From contig CALLZA010001020.1 of the NCBI GenBank assembly GCA_937858165.1, positions 1-5,534 of the forward strand: a stretch of 5,534 nt of DNA, in the 5' to 3' direction. Of this stretch, positions 5,013 to 5,534 are shown piece after piece. A program made the translations under genes and the position numbers. Below the pieces are notes generated by a model, which was given only the letters and a program-made list of their open reading frames with translations, searched no databases and had not been told where the DNA came from. Position 1 is the first letter of the stretch, and each line of letters begins with the position of its first letter. Source of the stretch: an uncultured Ardenticatenia bacterium (lineage in GTDB: Bacteria > Chloroflexota > Anaerolineae > Promineifilales > Promineifilaceae).

Positions 5013-5121
5013 AAGAGGCTCACGCAAAGGGCGCAAAGGGGCAAAGGGGCAAAGAACGCAAAGAAGAATGGGCTCTTTCTTTGCGTTCTTTGCGCCCTTG
5101 ACGTTCTTTGCGTGAGCTCTT
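5013..5121. repeat. Long imperfect inverted repeat of GCAAAG units
   Basis: The outer arms 5013-5029 and 5106-5121 pair throughout with one bulged G (5018). GGGCGCAAAG (5029-5038) is complementary to 5088-5097. The inner arms GCAAAGAACGCAAAG (5049-5063) and 5079-5093 pair perfectly over 15 bases, extend by two more A-T pairs, and leave an 11-base loop at 5066-5076. The left arm also holds an 8-base tandem GGGGCAAA (5038-5053). Such GCAAAG/CTTTGCG intergenic repeats recur in many environmental genomes. It may act as a bidirectional terminator or mRNA stabiliser between the flanking genes; no T run is attached. Confidence 0.85.
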
Positions 5122-5137
5122 AGGCGGTGAGGGGATG

Positions 5138-5331
5138 ATGGACGACCAACAAGCAACGACAGGTGACAGCAAGCTGATTAGCCACAACAGCGCGGCGTGG
5201 GACAAGTGGGTGGAGGAGGGCGACCGCTGGACAACGCCTGTGTCGGCGGCCGAGATCGCCGCGGCGCGCGAGGGGGAGTGGGCTATCTATCTGACCGAGG
5301 AGAAGCCGACGCCGCGCGACTGGTTCCCGGC
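5138..5331 (+). CDS. Class I SAM-dependent methyltransferase, N-terminal fragment
   Basis: A frame starting at ATG 5138 (an adjacent in-frame ATG at 5135 is equally possible) and running without a stop into the adapter at 5332. About 64 codons are present. The sequence holds ISHNSAAWDKWVEEGDRWTT (14-33), PVSAAEIAAAREGEW (34-48) and LTEEKPTPRDWFPA (52-65). This H-N-x-A-A-W-D, G-D-R-W-T-x-P-V-S, K-P-x-P-R-D-W-F-P pattern is the N-terminal cap of a family of class I SAM-dependent methyltransferases. The glycine-rich SAM-binding loop normally follows at once and is missing here because the contig ends. GGCGG (5123-5127) or AGGGG (5130-5134) may serve as RBS; spacing for the latter is short. The substrate is unknown. 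Confidence 0.75.
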
Positions 5332-5401
5332 CTGTCTCTTATACACATCTGACGCTGCCGACGAGCGATCTAGTGTAGATCTCGGTGGTCGCCGTATCAT
5401 T
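5332..5401. other. Sequencing adapter (Nextera P5 side), not biological
   Basis: Bases 5332-5350 are the Tn5 mosaic end CTGTCTCTTATACACATCT. Bases 5351-5364 are the read-1 stem. Bases 5365-5372 (GCGATCTA) are an index, the reverse complement of TAGATCGC, which I recall as N501/S501. Bases 5373-5401 are the complement of the P5 flow-cell oligo. The C at 5332 could be the last genomic base or the first adapter base. Confidence 0.99.
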
Positions 5402-5534
5402 AAAAAAAAAAAAAATGACAAGTATATTAGAAAGAGCGCGATCACATAACACAACAACGGAGAGACAACAGTGAAAGACAAGCGAACGTAACAAAATAAT
5501 ACAGAGGGAAGAAACATAAAGGTGATAGAAAAGA
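5402..5534. other. Read-run-off noise after the adapter
   Basis: A 14-base A run (5402-5415) directly follows the complete P5 sequence. After it come 119 bases of A- and purine-rich, low-GC sequence unlike the insert, with no repeat, no plausible gene and no RBS. This is the signature of base calls past the end of a short library molecule. Frames here that encode adapter-type peptides (for example DVYKRQ on the minus strand) are artefacts. Confidence 0.93.

Noticed and set aside
4454..5044. A 196-codon minus-strand ORF across the terminator and the 103-aa gene
   Set aside because: It translates the 9-mer repeat (ITQISQI) and the terminator, and is antisense to a gene with a good RBS. Typical repeat-derived false ORF.
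4637..5121. Possible CRISPR array in the repeat-rich right part
   Set aside because: The repeats are 8-15 bases, contiguous or inverted, with no regular spacers and no cas gene.
5020..5205. Lys/Arg- or Leu/Cys-rich ORFs over the GCAAAG inverted repeat
   Set aside because: Peptides such as RQGRKERKERA and LCVLCALDVLCVSS are simple translations of the repeat in either strand.
5287..5517. ORFs through the right-hand adapter and tail
   Set aside because: They encode adapter peptides (CLLYTSDAADE, DVYKRQ) and run-off noise.

Overview
The window is one assembled contig of which only about 77-5331 is biological. Complete Nextera-type sequencing adapters with 8-base indexes sit at both ends (1-76 and 5332-5401), and read-run-off noise follows the right-hand adapter. 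The adapters truncate the genes at both edges. The insert is GC-rich, uses good Shine-Dalgarno sites and is densely coding. The gene content suggests an environmental Chloroflexota bacterium, most likely Anaerolineae or a relative: SH3b lipoprotein, secreted beta-helix/PKD protein ending in an aromatic-x-P-V-I-V-R tail, solo LuxR helix-turn-helix, DUF4177-like protein and zinc-ribbon microprotein. This assignment is inference from protein style, not from a marker gene.

Layout. 77-236 (minus) is the N-terminal part of an unrecognised gene that runs off the contig. 237-465 is a divergent intergenic region with an unusual cluster of TGCAC-centred dyads. From 466 everything is on the plus strand: a 71-aa LuxR/GerE-type DNA-binding protein; a strong sigma-70-like promoter overlapping its stop codon; a 282-aa lipoprotein with a C-terminal SH3b-like domain; an 85-aa DUF4177-like protein; a 59-aa protein with eight cysteines in four pairs; and a 715-aa secreted protein with three long beta-helix repeats and a PKD domain. 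The four genes from 785 to 4415 lie 39, 112 and 45 bases apart, each with its own ribosome-binding site, and could form one operon from the 678-706 promoter.

4416-4684 holds a weak promoter, a possible leaderless 29-codon leader peptide, a clear intrinsic terminator and a 9-base tandem repeat. Next come a 103-aa helical protein of unknown role, a long imperfect inverted repeat of GCAAAG units, and the first 64 codons of a probable class I SAM-dependent methyltransferase.

No rRNA, tRNA, CRISPR array, insertion sequence or integrase is visible. The genes most likely to act together are the envelope pair (lipoprotein and beta-helix protein) with the two small cytoplasmic proteins between them. 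A shared function is inferred only from colinearity. I do not see a proven novel system. The best leads are the dyad cluster at 303-455, the candidate attenuator at 4432-4616, the eight-cysteine microprotein and the repeat architecture of the secreted protein.
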